64,000 nt of DNA from Candidatus Binatia bacterium (GTDB taxonomy: Bacteria; Vulcanimicrobiota; Vulcanimicrobiia; Vulcanimicrobiales; Vulcanimicrobiaceae), in assembly GCA_035544215.1 (NCBI GenBank), contig DATKHY010000001.1, positions 62,001 to 126,000 of the forward strand, given 5' to 3'. Within the stretch, counting starts at the first letter, position 1. Each line of letters opens with the position of its first letter. The notes beneath the pieces are model-generated. The model was not told the origin of the DNA, searched no databases, and saw nothing but the letters and a program-made list of their open reading frames with translations. The translations under genes and the position numbers were made by a program. Below are positions 33,405 to 41,603 of this stretch, one piece after another.

Positions 33405-34121
33405 ATCAAACTTGGCGTTGCCCTGCTTGCCGCGCTGTTGTCGCAGGCGGCACCGGCGCATGCCGACCTGCAATACCAGACCGTCGGCGACGACGTCTAT
33501 CAGGGGGAGCCGACCGCCACGGCATCCCGCGTCGCGTACGTGGGCTCGGAACGTCTCTCGATCCAGCGCCAGGGAGGGTCGCTTCGCTTCGAGGCGCGGG
33601 CCCGGTACACACGCACGGGACCCGAAGGGAAAAGCAGCGCCGAGGCTCGGTTCGTCCAGGTGCTGCGACCCGACGGCTCGTTCGAAGACGCCGTCGATGA
33701 CGATCCCGATTTCCTGACCATCCTCAATCAACCGTTCGCGGTGCGATTGGACCTCGTCACACTCCGGGACGTGCGAGAGCTCCACCGTCCGGTGCCGTTT
33801 GCGGCGAGCTCGCCTCTCGAGGGGCACACGCTGCTCAACGGCTTCCTACGGCCCGCCGCCAATGGGCCGATCGAAGGTCGCCCGACGGTGGCCGTACGAT
33901 TCGAAGCGGATGGGCCAATGGACGGCACGCTGCCCGGCCACGCGGACGCCGCCGTCGCGGGCCGCATGCGGATGGACGGCACCGCGTACTATGCGCTGGA
34001 CGACGGATTGCTACTGGCGCTCGACGTCACGCTGACGATCGACGCGCGCCTGCGCGAACGGCGCGCGTCCCTATCGTTCCCGGTGAGGATCGTCTACCGC
34101 CGCTGGATTCGGGCGCGTTAG
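33405..34121 (+). CDS. Secreted hypothetical protein, probable ATC start
   Basis: 238 aa if initiated at ATC 33405, which lies 7 bp after GGAG and gives an ideal signal peptide (M)KLGVALLAALLSQAAPAHA. No ATG, GTG, TTG or CTG in frame would preserve the signal; the TTG at 33438 is in its middle. The mature part is beta-rich (RLSIQRQGGSLRFEARARYTR, FVQVLRPDGSFEDAVDDD, TVAVRFEADGPMDG) and I do not recognise the family. Probably periplasmic. The next gene converges 5 bp downstream. Confidence 0.6.
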   Translation: MKLGVALLAALLSQAAPAHADLQYQTVGDDVYQGEPTATASRVAYVGSERLSIQRQGGSLRFEARARYTRTGPEGKSSAEARFVQVLRPDGSFEDAVDDDPDFLTILNQPFAVRLDLVTLRDVRELHRPVPFAASSPLEGHTLLNGFLRPAANGPIEGRPTVAVRFEADGPMDGTLPGHADAAVAGRMRMDGTAYYALDDGLLLALDVTLTIDARLRERRASLSFPVRIVYRRWIRAR

Positions 34122-34126
34122 GGAAC

Positions 34127-34519
34127 CTAGAACGCTTCGACCAGTTCGACTTGGAGCGGATGGCGGAAGGGGTGCTCGCGCAACTCCGTTAGCGGCGTAA
34201 GCGCCAAGTGATTCTGGTGACAGTCGATGAGCATCTCGATGCCGCGCCTCACGGAGCCGGTCTCCTCGACGTATTTGGCGAGCTTCTTGGTGAAGTACGC
34301 GCGCGGATCGTTAAGCACTTTCGCATAGTACGGATCGTCGGTAAGGCCTTCTGGATCCACGCCTTCCTTTGGAACGAGCCACACGAACCAGGGATCCTCG
34401 CTCTGGCGATAACCGATGAGCACGAGCGGCAGCGCGCGGGCCGAATCGATTTTCGGCAGAAAGCTGCACAGCGTGTAGGCGTCTAGCGAGATCTCCGTTG
34501 GCTCGATGGCTTGCGTCAT
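34127..34519 (-). CDS. Hypothetical protein
   Basis: 130 aa from ATG 34519, preceded by GAGAGG; a second ATG at 34537 has no ribosome site. Mixed alpha/beta soluble protein: LDAYTLCSFLPKIDSARALPLVLIGYRQSEDPWFVWLVPKEG, then FTKKLAKYVEETGSVRRGIEMLIDCHQNH. No family recognised. It sits downstream of a strong minus-strand terminator hairpin, so its expression may depend on readthrough. Confidence 0.55.
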   Translation of the reverse strand: MTQAIEPTEISLDAYTLCSFLPKIDSARALPLVLIGYRQSEDPWFVWLVPKEGVDPEGLTDDPYYAKVLNDPRAYFTKKLAKYVEETGSVRRGIEMLIDCHQNHLALTPLTELREHPFRHPLQVELVEAF

Positions 34520-34550
34520 GGATTGTGCACCTCTCATTCATCAACGAACC

Positions 34551-34590
34551 AAAAACAAAAGCCGCTTGCTCTTTGCGAGCGAAGCGGCTT
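34551..34590 (-). terminator. Intrinsic terminator on the minus strand
   Basis: AAGCCGCTT and AAGCGGCTT form a 9-bp stem continued by GCTC/GAGC, followed on the minus strand by TTTTGTTTTT. It lies 32 bp before the ATG of the hypothetical gene, so it ends an upstream RNA or acts as an attenuator. Confidence 0.85.
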
Positions 34591-34757
34591 GGTATCAGGC
34601 CCGGGCCCGGCGGCCCAGCAAAAGCGCCATGGCGATGCTTTAGGAACGGGACGGCAAACCCCTGCGCGGGCGGGCGCGAGGTCGCCGTTTCGCCCGCTTC
34701 AGGAGTTTTTGCCGCGAGCGTGAAACCACGACCCTAGCAGTGGTGGTCCGGGGCACT
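34559..34757 (-). ncRNA. Highly structured candidate RNA ending in a terminator (class unknown)
   Basis: The 240-bp gap between two divergent genes codes for nothing convincing. Read on the minus strand, CGGCAAA...CTCCTG pairs with CAGGGG-TTTGCCG (13 bp with a two-base bulge), enclosing GCGGGCG/CGCCCGC. Then come an AAAGC/GCTTT hairpin with a GCCATGGC core, a GGGCC/GGCCC stem and the terminator. This could be a small RNA or a cis-acting leader of the hypothetical gene. I could not match 6S, tmRNA, SRP RNA, RNase P or a known riboswitch. The sigma-factor promoter must also lie here on the plus strand. Confidence 0.45.
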
Positions 34758-34759
34758 GT

Positions 34760-35428
34760 ATGAGCGCGCTCGCACCACTCCTTACGGGAGTTTACGTGCC
34801 ATCAGCGACAACGGCCGGGCGGCCCCTCAGGGCGCGGCCCCGAGGCGACTCCGCTCCGACCGTGGCAAAGTTCGAATCGATCGTGGACGACTATCAGCGC
34901 CGGCTGTATGGTTTCGCCCTGCGCATGACAGGCAACCGCGAGGATGCCGAGGAGATCGTGCAAGACGCATTCGTGCGTGCCTATCGTGCTCTGGGGAAGA
35001 TGTCGCCCGAGCAGCGGGCAGACCTACGCCTGCAGCCGTGGCTGTACACGATCACGCTTAACGTCACGCGCAACAGGCTGCGCGGCAAGCGGCCGACGAA
35101 CGTTGCCCTGGACGCCCTGGCCGACCCCGATGCGATCCTGCGCGAATCCAACGAAGGGCCGCCACAGCCTGAGACGATCGTCGAGCAAAATACCGAGATC
35201 GCACTCGTCGAACGCGCCCTCCTGCAGTTGCCGATGCACCTCCGCGCGGCCGCGACACTCCGGTTTATCGAAGGGCGAAGCCATCCGGAGATCGCCGAAA
35301 TACTTCATCAGCCGATCGGCACGGTAAAATCCCACGTCCATCGAGCGGTGCGAATACTTCGGCGCATCCTTGGGCCGCAGATCGGTCGATTTTCCCCGGA
35401 AGGAGTCCCAATGCATGCGTTGTCGTGA
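34760..35428 (+). CDS. ECF-type RNA polymerase sigma factor
   Basis: 222 aa. Region 2 is FESIVDDYQRRLYGFALRMTGNREDAEEIVQDAFVRAYRAL with the usual DAEEIVQDAFVRAY polymerase-binding helix. Region 4 is LVERALLQLPMHLRAAATLRFIEGRSHPEIAEILHQPIGTVKSHVHRAVRIL, the promoter-recognition helix-turn-helix. The linker (PTNVALDALADPDAILRESNEGPPQPET) is long and acidic. Its last 14 bp overlap a gene for a zinc-finger anti-sigma fused to an alkyltransferase, and the ribosome site of that gene (GGAAGGAG) lies inside this one, so the two are translationally coupled and are probably a cognate pair. Confidence 0.93.
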   Translation: MSALAPLLTGVYVPSATTAGRPLRARPRGDSAPTVAKFESIVDDYQRRLYGFALRMTGNREDAEEIVQDAFVRAYRALGKMSPEQRADLRLQPWLYTITLNVTRNRLRGKRPTNVALDALADPDAILRESNEGPPQPETIVEQNTEIALVERALLQLPMHLRAAATLRFIEGRSHPEIAEILHQPIGTVKSHVHRAVRILRRILGPQIGRFSPEGVPMHALS

Positions 35429-36146
35429 CGTCGAGGCGTTGTGGGACGAGCTCCGCGGCGAGTGTCAGGCCTCGCTCAAGGAGACCGTCCATACCCACCT
35501 GCGCGCCTGTCCCTCGTGCCAGGACATGTACGAACAGTACGAGGGCGTGGCGTATTGCCTCTCCTCTCTGCCCCGCCCCGAGCCGTCCTGCGACCTTGCC
35601 AAAAAGATAGTTCAGCACATTGGCGCGCTCAAAGGCAAGATACACTCGCCGATCGTCCTGTCCGCAATCGCGACGCCGCTCGGCCGAGTCTACGTTGGGT
35701 TCACGCATCATCGGATCGCGTACGTCAGCCTCGACGCCGGCGAGCCGTTCGACGACGTGGTCGCGCGAGCGGGCCACCGTCTGCGGCGCGACGTCGTTCC
35801 GGGCGAGGCACCGGTCTGGCTCGTGCGCGCTCTCGAGAAGTTCTTCAGCACCTGGACCGTCGACGACGCGATCGTGGACATCAGCGACCTGACGCCGTTC
35901 GAGCAGGCCGCGCTGCGCGCCGCGGCGCGCATTCCACGCGGCGAGGTGCGCTCGTACGCGTGGGTCGCAACGCAGATCGGTCGGCCGCGTGCCGCGCGCG
36001 CCGTCGGCCGCGTGATGGCGCGCAATCCGCTGCCGCTCCTCTTTCCATGCCATCGCGTCGTGGATTCGTCCGGCGAACTCCACGACTACTACTACGGCGT
36101 AGAAATGAAGGCTCGTCTTCTCGAAATGGAGGGCTACCGGCGTTAG
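35415..36146 (+). CDS. Fusion of anti-sigma zinc-finger domain and O6-alkylguanine-DNA alkyltransferase
   Basis: 243 aa from ATG 35415, 10 bp after GGAAGGAG. Residues 1-40 are a zf-HC2 anti-sigma domain: Cys3 and the block HTHLRACPSC giving His28, Cys32 and Cys35 (HxxxCxxC). Residues 77-150 resemble the N-terminal domain of Ada/Ogt proteins (VLSAIATPLGRVYVGFTHHRIAYVSL). Residues 159-241 are a complete alkyltransferase: TPFEQAALRAAARIPRGEVRSYAWVA, an RAVGRVMARNP helix, the acceptor site FPCHRVV (Cys212) and KARLLEMEG. No membrane helix is present. I infer a cytosolic anti-sigma that binds the overlapping sigma factor and releases it on alkylation of Cys212 or of DNA, like Ada but through a sigma factor. 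Confidence 0.85.
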   Translation: MRCRDVEALWDELRGECQASLKETVHTHLRACPSCQDMYEQYEGVAYCLSSLPRPEPSCDLAKKIVQHIGALKGKIHSPIVLSAIATPLGRVYVGFTHHRIAYVSLDAGEPFDDVVARAGHRLRRDVVPGEAPVWLVRALEKFFSTWTVDDAIVDISDLTPFEQAALRAAARIPRGEVRSYAWVATQIGRPRAARAVGRVMARNPLPLLFPCHRVVDSSGELHDYYYGVEMKARLLEMEGYRR

Positions 36147-36170
36147 ACGCCAACCTTAGCCACTCCTAAA

Positions 36171-37712
36171 ATGAGCGATCCTCGGATAGCGGCCATGCCG
36201 GACGTTCACGGTCATGCCAAGGGTGAGCATCGGCCCTACACCGAGGAGCGTCCCATCGCGTACTCGGCGCGGATGCTCTTCCTCTGGTTTTATCACGCGT
36301 GCCGGCGGTTTTCGCCGCGGTTCCTGATGGTGGCAGACCACGCGAACTACTTGACGTTCGAGGATCCGGGGGCCGTCAACACCGTGCGCCGCGCGCTCAA
36401 GCTCGCCCAAGCCGGCGATCTGCTCGGCGCCGCTGAGACGGCCGGCGTCGACGTCGCTCACGCCGCACTCGTATCCGAGGGGCTGCGACGAGGAATGCGG
36501 TTTTCGATCGGCGCGGAGATGGACAACGATCCGCGGGCGCGGCCCGACGCGCAGAACATCATCGACGCGATGCGCCCCGACGGCATTATCCGTTCGGTCC
36601 ACTTCGTCCCGATTCAGCATCCGGAGAAGGGGACGGACTGGCTGTGGCCGTTCGACAACGAGGAGTTCGCGGGACTCTACGAAGTCGTGAGCACCGATCA
36701 GCTCTGGGACCTCTACGTCGCGAAGCTCGTCGACGACCTCGAGAAACTGCCCACGCACGTCGTCGGCCACTTCTACGTGCCCGCGACGCTCGGCCGGTGG
36801 CCGGCCCAGAAGAAACTCGAAGAGTACGAGGATCGCATGCTGGACGTCGCCCATAGGCGGCGCCTGGCCGTCGAAATCAACACGCGATTCCTCTATCGCG
36901 ACGTCCCGGAAGATCGTAAGAAGAAGTATCTCGACGCCAATGCCCGGCTGATTCGCAAGGCGAGGGCGCGCGGCGTCGGCATCGCGATCGGCTCCGACGC
37001 ACACAGCCCGCGGGACCAGGGCAACGCCTTCGACATCGTGCTCAAGCTGCTCGACGACGCCAGGGTCAACGAGGTGGTATTCCCGGTCGCCGGCCGATTG
37101 GCGCGCGTCGCCCTGCGCGCCACGCGCGAACACCTCGAGGCTCAGGCTCAGGCGGGGCGCCAGCCGATCGCGCCGGGGAGCAGCATCACCGGCTACGGCA
37201 GAGCCGAGCTCGGATTGCCGGAGGACGTGGAAGGCGTCGCGGGACGGCGCGAGGGCGCGCGCACGATGCGCGACGCCGGGCCGAAGAAACGCGCTGCAGC
37301 TTCGTCGACACCGAGCACGTCGCGACGATCGGCTGAATCCTCCTCGTCCGCGTCTAGAGCGAAAGCCGCCCGCGTCGGTAAGCCCGCACCTCCCAAGAGG
37401 AAGGAAGTAAAGAGCGGTCCGGCCGGCCACAAGAAACGACCCTCCGCCGGGCCTGCGAAGAAGACTACAAAGCGCCCCGCAAAGCCGGCGACGGCGCGGC
37501 GCAAGAAGACCTCGCCTGTCCGCGCCGGCAAGAAGAAATCCGTGGGCAAGCCGCCGACGAAGAGACCTGCTGCTAAGAAACCGCCCGGCAAGAAGGCGAC
37601 GGCCAAGAAGCCCGCGCCTCGGCGGCCGGCGAAGCCCAAGCCCAAGCGGCTTCTGACCGGTTACGCGAAGAAGACGGCGAAAAAGAAGAAACCGGCGGCG
37701 AAGCGCCGCTGA
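36171..37712 (+). CDS. PHP-domain phosphoesterase with histone H1-like basic tail
   Basis: 513 aa. The first 340 residues contain the PHP metal ligands in order: DVHGHA (HxH), VADHANYL, IGAEMD, VHFVPIQHP, VVGHFYVP and GSDAHSP (DxH). From about residue 365 to the end the chain is Lys/Ala/Pro/Arg rich in the style of bacterial histone H1-like proteins (PAKKTTKRPAKPATARRKK, KKPPGKKATAKKPAPRRPAK). The PHP part hydrolyses phosphoesters; the tail should bind DNA or RNA. It starts 25 bp after the alkyltransferase fusion and is likely in that transcription unit. A DNA-repair or nucleic-acid processing role is inference. Start at ATG 36171 has no clear ribosome site. Confidence 0.75.
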   Translation: MSDPRIAAMPDVHGHAKGEHRPYTEERPIAYSARMLFLWFYHACRRFSPRFLMVADHANYLTFEDPGAVNTVRRALKLAQAGDLLGAAETAGVDVAHAALVSEGLRRGMRFSIGAEMDNDPRARPDAQNIIDAMRPDGIIRSVHFVPIQHPEKGTDWLWPFDNEEFAGLYEVVSTDQLWDLYVAKLVDDLEKLPTHVVGHFYVPATLGRWPAQKKLEEYEDRMLDVAHRRRLAVEINTRFLYRDVPEDRKKKYLDANARLIRKARARGVGIAIGSDAHSPRDQGNAFDIVLKLLDDARVNEVVFPVAGRLARVALRATREHLEAQAQAGRQPIAPGSSITGYGRAELGLPEDVEGVAGRREGARTMRDAGPKKRAAASSTPSTSRRSAESSSSASRAKAARVGKPAPPKRKEVKSGPAGHKKRPSAGPAKKTTKRPAKPATARRKKTSPVRAGKKKSVGKPPTKRPAAKKPPGKKATAKKPAPRRPAKPKPKRLLTGYAKKTAKKKKPAAKRR

Positions 37713-37738
37713 CGCTCGATTCGAGGAGGACCCAGGCA

Positions 37739-39766
37739 TTGGCGGATACCGTGCGCCTTAGGAATGTCGCATTCGTCGGACCCCACCACACCGGCAAGAC
37801 CACGCTGGTCGAGGCGATCCTGGCCCACACCGGCGCAATCGGACGGCGCGGATCGATCGCCGACGGAACGACCGTGACGGATCACGAGCCCGAGGACGCG
37901 GCTCACCTCCAATCCACGACCGTCGGCTTCGCTCATACCGCCGCCGACGGCATCGACATCACGATCGTCGATACGCCCGGATTCATCGACTTTTTCGAAG
38001 AGACCAAACAGGCGCTGGCGGGCGTAGACGCCGCCGTCGTCGTCGTCGAGGCCGATCCGGCTCGCGTAGTCCAGACCCAAGCTATCGTCGACCATCTCGA
38101 ATCGACGCAGATGCCGCATGTCTTCGTGGTTAACAAAATGGACCGGCCCGGAGCCGACTTCCCCGCGACGCTCGCCGCACTGCAGGACGCCTACGGACGG
38201 CACGTCGTCGCCGAGCAGTGGCCGCTCGGAAGCGCCGAACACTTTTCAGGTCACATCGACCTCGCGCATATGAAGGCGTACCGGTTCGAAGGCGGCGAGG
38301 AAAACGTCCCGGCCGAGCTGAGCGACCTCGCCCAGAGCAAACACGTGGAGCTGCTCGAGGCGATGGCCGACTTCGACGATCACCTCATGGAGGAATTACT
38401 CGAAGGCGTGGAGCCGCCGCTCGATGAGATCGACCGCGATCTCTGCACCGAGTGTGCACACGACCAGGTCGTTCCGGTTCTCGTCGCCGCGGGCATATCG
38501 GGCGCCGGGGTCGACGCGCTCGTGCGCGCGATCGAGCACTGGTTTCCGTCGCCCGCCGACGCGCCGTTCACCGACGCGGAGGGCCGTCCCATCGCGCCTG
38601 ACGCGGCGGCACCCGCGATCGCGCGGGTCATCAAGACCGCCATCCATCCCCAGAGCGGCAAACTCTCGATCGCTCGCGTCCTGTCGGGAACGATCAAGTC
38701 CGACGCGACACTCTCCAACATCACCAAGCAGGACGAGAAGGTGCGTCTTGGCGGCCTTTACCGTCTGCAAGGCAAGAAGCAAGAGCCGATCCCCGAGGCC
38801 GGCCCGGGTTCGATCGTGGCGTTCGCGCGGCTCGATTCAGTCGCGACCGGCGACACGCTGACGTCGAACGGCCACAAGGTTCTCCTTCCGCGCGTTCCCG
38901 TCGCAGAGCCCGTCTTCGCCGTCGCGATCAAGCCCAAGGAGCGCATCGACGAGGCCAAGATCTCGCAGATGCTCGCGCGCATCGTGGACGAGGATCCCGC
39001 GCTGCGACTCGGGCGCGCCGACGTGACGCACGAAATGCTCCTGCTCGGCAGAGGCGAGCAGCACGTCGCCATTGCCGTCGAACGCCTCGCTCGCAAGTAC
39101 AAGGTCGAGGTCGCCACAGCCGCCCCGACCATTCCCTATTTGGAGACCATCACCGGCGGAACCGAGGTCCACTCGCGCTACAAGCATCAGACCGGAGGTC
39201 ACGGCCAATTCGGCGACGTGTGGCTGCGCTTCGAGCCGCGCGAACGCGGCGCGGGCGTGACGTTCGACGAAAAGATCGTTGGCGGCGTGGTTCCGCGACA
39301 GTTCATCCCGGCCGTCGAAAAAGGCGTGCGCGAAGCCCTCGCTCACGGCCCCAGCGGCTATCCAGTGACGGACCTGCACGTCACGCTTTTCGACGGTCAG
39401 TACCACGACGTCGATTCCAGCGAGCAATCCTTCAAGACCGCGGCGGGGATGGGCGTGCGCGACGCGCTTCCCAAGTGCAATCCCGTCGTGCTCGAGCCCA
39501 TCGCGCACGTGCAGGTGATCGTGCCGACCAGCCACACCTCGACCGTAATTCAGCAGCTCACCGGAAAACGCGGGCAGATCCTCGGCATGAACCCGACGGA
39601 TCGCCCCGGCCTCGACATCGTCGAAGCTTACGTCCCCGCGGTCGAGCTCTCGCGCTATATCACCGAGCTGCGCACGGGGACGCAAGGGCTGGGCACGTAC
39701 TCCTGGCGTCACGAGCGGTACGATCCCGTCCCGGGGAACCGCGTGGCGCCCAAGGCTGCGGTGTAG
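37739..39766 (+). CDS. Elongation factor G-like GTPase (EF-G2 type)
   Basis: 675 aa from TTG 37739 after GAGGAGGA. Walker A is GPHHTGKTT (14-22) and the NKMD motif is VVNKMDRPG. The G3 motif reads VDTPGFIDF, so the catalytic His of DTPGHVDF is Phe82, and switch I lacks the RGITI motif. Domains III-V follow (LLGRGEQHVAIAVERL, YRHQTGGHGQF-like YKHQTGGHGQFGDVW, SYLATHING-like end). These changes define the EF-G2 paralogues of many bacteria, with low GTPase activity and unclear role. 27 bp downstream of the PHP gene. Confidence 0.88.
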   Translation: MADTVRLRNVAFVGPHHTGKTTLVEAILAHTGAIGRRGSIADGTTVTDHEPEDAAHLQSTTVGFAHTAADGIDITIVDTPGFIDFFEETKQALAGVDAAVVVVEADPARVVQTQAIVDHLESTQMPHVFVVNKMDRPGADFPATLAALQDAYGRHVVAEQWPLGSAEHFSGHIDLAHMKAYRFEGGEENVPAELSDLAQSKHVELLEAMADFDDHLMEELLEGVEPPLDEIDRDLCTECAHDQVVPVLVAAGISGAGVDALVRAIEHWFPSPADAPFTDAEGRPIAPDAAAPAIARVIKTAIHPQSGKLSIARVLSGTIKSDATLSNITKQDEKVRLGGLYRLQGKKQEPIPEAGPGSIVAFARLDSVATGDTLTSNGHKVLLPRVPVAEPVFAVAIKPKERIDEAKISQMLARIVDEDPALRLGRADVTHEMLLLGRGEQHVAIAVERLARKYKVEVATAAPTIPYLETITGGTEVHSRYKHQTGGHGQFGDVWLRFEPRERGAGVTFDEKIVGGVVPRQFIPAVEKGVREALAHGPSGYPVTDLHVTLFDGQYHDVDSSEQSFKTAAGMGVRDALPKCNPVVLEPIAHVQVIVPTSHTSTVIQQLTGKRGQILGMNPTDRPGLDIVEAYVPAVELSRYITELRTGTQGLGTYSWRHERYDPVPGNRVAPKAAV

Positions 39767-39881
39767 GTTTTCGAAATGGCCTTTCGGTGACGCTTCGAAC
39801 GCGCTACATGATGATTCGAAGACGCTCGTCGCTCGCATCCGGCTCGCTCCTGCTCGCCGACTTTTTCGGGAGAACGAAGTT

Positions 39882-41603
39882 TTGAAACAGCCATCCGTGG
39901 CTGGCCCGAAAAAGCTCGACGCTTCTCATCACCACGTAGCGCGTTCTCGCGACCTTCAGGCCGCTTTAAAGGTTGGGGGAAGGGTTTGCGCATCCGCGCT
40001 TTTGACGCTGGCCGTTGTGGGGTGCTCGAAGGTGGGGAACGGTGTGGCCGGCGAGCGGCATCCCTGGACGCATCCGGGGGTGCTGCGCGTAGCGGTGCAA
40101 TCGGATCTCAAGAATTTGAATCCGCTGCTCAACTCGAACACGACCGACGTCTTCGTCGATCGGCTGATGTTCGAGCCGCTGCTGACGGCCGATCCAAAGG
40201 GAAACCCGCTGCCGATGCTGGCGGTGCAGGTGCCGACGCTCGAAAACGGCGGCATCAGCCGCGACGGCATGACGATCACCTACCATCTGCGGAGAAACGC
40301 GCGCTGGACGGACGGCGTCGCCGTCACAGCCGCCGATGTAAAATGGTCGTGGCAGGCCATCATGAATCCCGATAACAACGTCGTCTCCCGGCACGGCTAC
40401 GACTACATCGCGAGCATCGACACGCCGGACGCGTACACGGCCACCGTCCATCTCAAGCGGCCGTTTTCACCCTTCGTGAACACGTTCTTCGCCGAGAGCG
40501 ACCAGCCGTACATGCTCGGGCCGGCGCACGTGCTGGCGCAGTATCCGAACATAAACAACCTCCCCTTCAACAGTCGGCCGATCGTGAGTGACGGTCCGTT
40601 CAAGTTCGCGCAGTGGGCTCGCGGCGACCACATCACCGTCGTTCGCAACGACAAGTTTTTCATGGGCAGGCCGGGGTTGAACCAGATCGAGATCAAGATC
40701 GTTCCTGACGAGGACACCTCAGTCAACCTGTTGCGGACGCACGGGATCGATTATATGTTCCAGGCGTCGCAACAGACCTATCAATCGGTGCGCGGCATGC
40801 CCGACACGAAGATCGTCTGGGTCAACGTCAACGGCTACGAAAGCATTCAGCTGAACTGCTCGCATCCGGATCTGCAAGATCCGCGCGTGCGCCTGGCAAT
40901 CGCCTACGCGCTGGACAAGGTCGAGTTCGTTCGCACTCTAACATACGACACGCAAACGGTCGCGACCGAAGACATTCCGGACTGGATGTGGGCCTACAAC
41001 CCCGCGCTGCGGCCGTACCCGCACGACCCGGCCATGGCGCGCCGGCTCCTTCGTGAGGCGGGTTGGTTTCCCGGGCCCGACGGCGTCATGCGCAAGGGCA
41101 GCGAGCGGCTCGTGCTGGTCGTGGTCTCCAACAACTCCAACGCGACGCGGCGGCGAATGAGCGTAGAGATGCAAGCGATGCTGCGAGAAGTCGGCATCGA
41201 CACCGAGATCAAGTACTACCCTGGCGACGTGCTGTTCGCGCCTGCCGGCATGGGCGGGATCCTGCAGCTCGGCAAGTTCGACATCTCGGTGGCGGGATGG
41301 TATGCCGGAATCGATCCGGACGACAGCACGCAGCTGATGTGCGAGAATTTACCGCCCGGGGGCTACAACTACTCGCGGTACTGCAGCCCGGAGATGCAGC
41401 GCTTGCAGCGCATTGCGTTGACGCGCTACGACCGCCCGTCACGGCAGGCGGCATACTTCGCGATCCAGGAGCAGCTCGCCAAGGACAACCCATTGATCTT
41501 CTTCTACTGGCTGAAACAGATGGAGCCGATCAGCGTCGACTTCAAAGGCTTCGATCCCAATCCGGTGGTCGAGGCGTGGAACGCGTGGCAGTGGACCATA
41601 TAA
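39882..41603 (+). CDS. Peptide/nickel-type ABC solute-binding lipoprotein, third paralogue
   Basis: 573 aa from TTG 39882. An unusually long basic n-region precedes the hydrophobic core and lipobox VVGC. The mature part repeats the SBP_bac_5 pattern of the pair at 4.7-8.0 kb: GERHPWTHPGVLRVAVQSDLKNLNP, ITYHLRRNARWTDGVAVTAADV and LAIAYALDKVEFV. No transport genes adjoin. It overlaps the next gene by 13 bp. Three such orphan binding proteins within 37 kb suggest lineage-specific expansion. Confidence 0.85.
   Translation: MKQPSVAGPKKLDASHHHVARSRDLQAALKVGGRVCASALLTLAVVGCSKVGNGVAGERHPWTHPGVLRVAVQSDLKNLNPLLNSNTTDVFVDRLMFEPLLTADPKGNPLPMLAVQVPTLENGGISRDGMTITYHLRRNARWTDGVAVTAADVKWSWQAIMNPDNNVVSRHGYDYIASIDTPDAYTATVHLKRPFSPFVNTFFAESDQPYMLGPAHVLAQYPNINNLPFNSRPIVSDGPFKFAQWARGDHITVVRNDKFFMGRPGLNQIEIKIVPDEDTSVNLLRTHGIDYMFQASQQTYQSVRGMPDTKIVWVNVNGYESIQLNCSHPDLQDPRVRLAIAYALDKVEFVRTLTYDTQTVATEDIPDWMWAYNPALRPYPHDPAMARRLLREAGWFPGPDGVMRKGSERLVLVVVSNNSNATRRRMSVEMQAMLREVGIDTEIKYYPGDVLFAPAGMGGILQLGKFDISVAGWYAGIDPDDSTQLMCENLPPGGYNYSRYCSPEMQRLQRIALTRYDRPSRQAAYFAIQEQLAKDNPLIFFYWLKQMEPISVDFKGFDPNPVVEAWNAWQWTI

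Noticed and set aside
34498-34737. 79-codon plus-strand ORF in the sigma-factor upstream region
   Set aside because: No ribosome site, runs through the terminator hairpin, composition unlike genes nearby.
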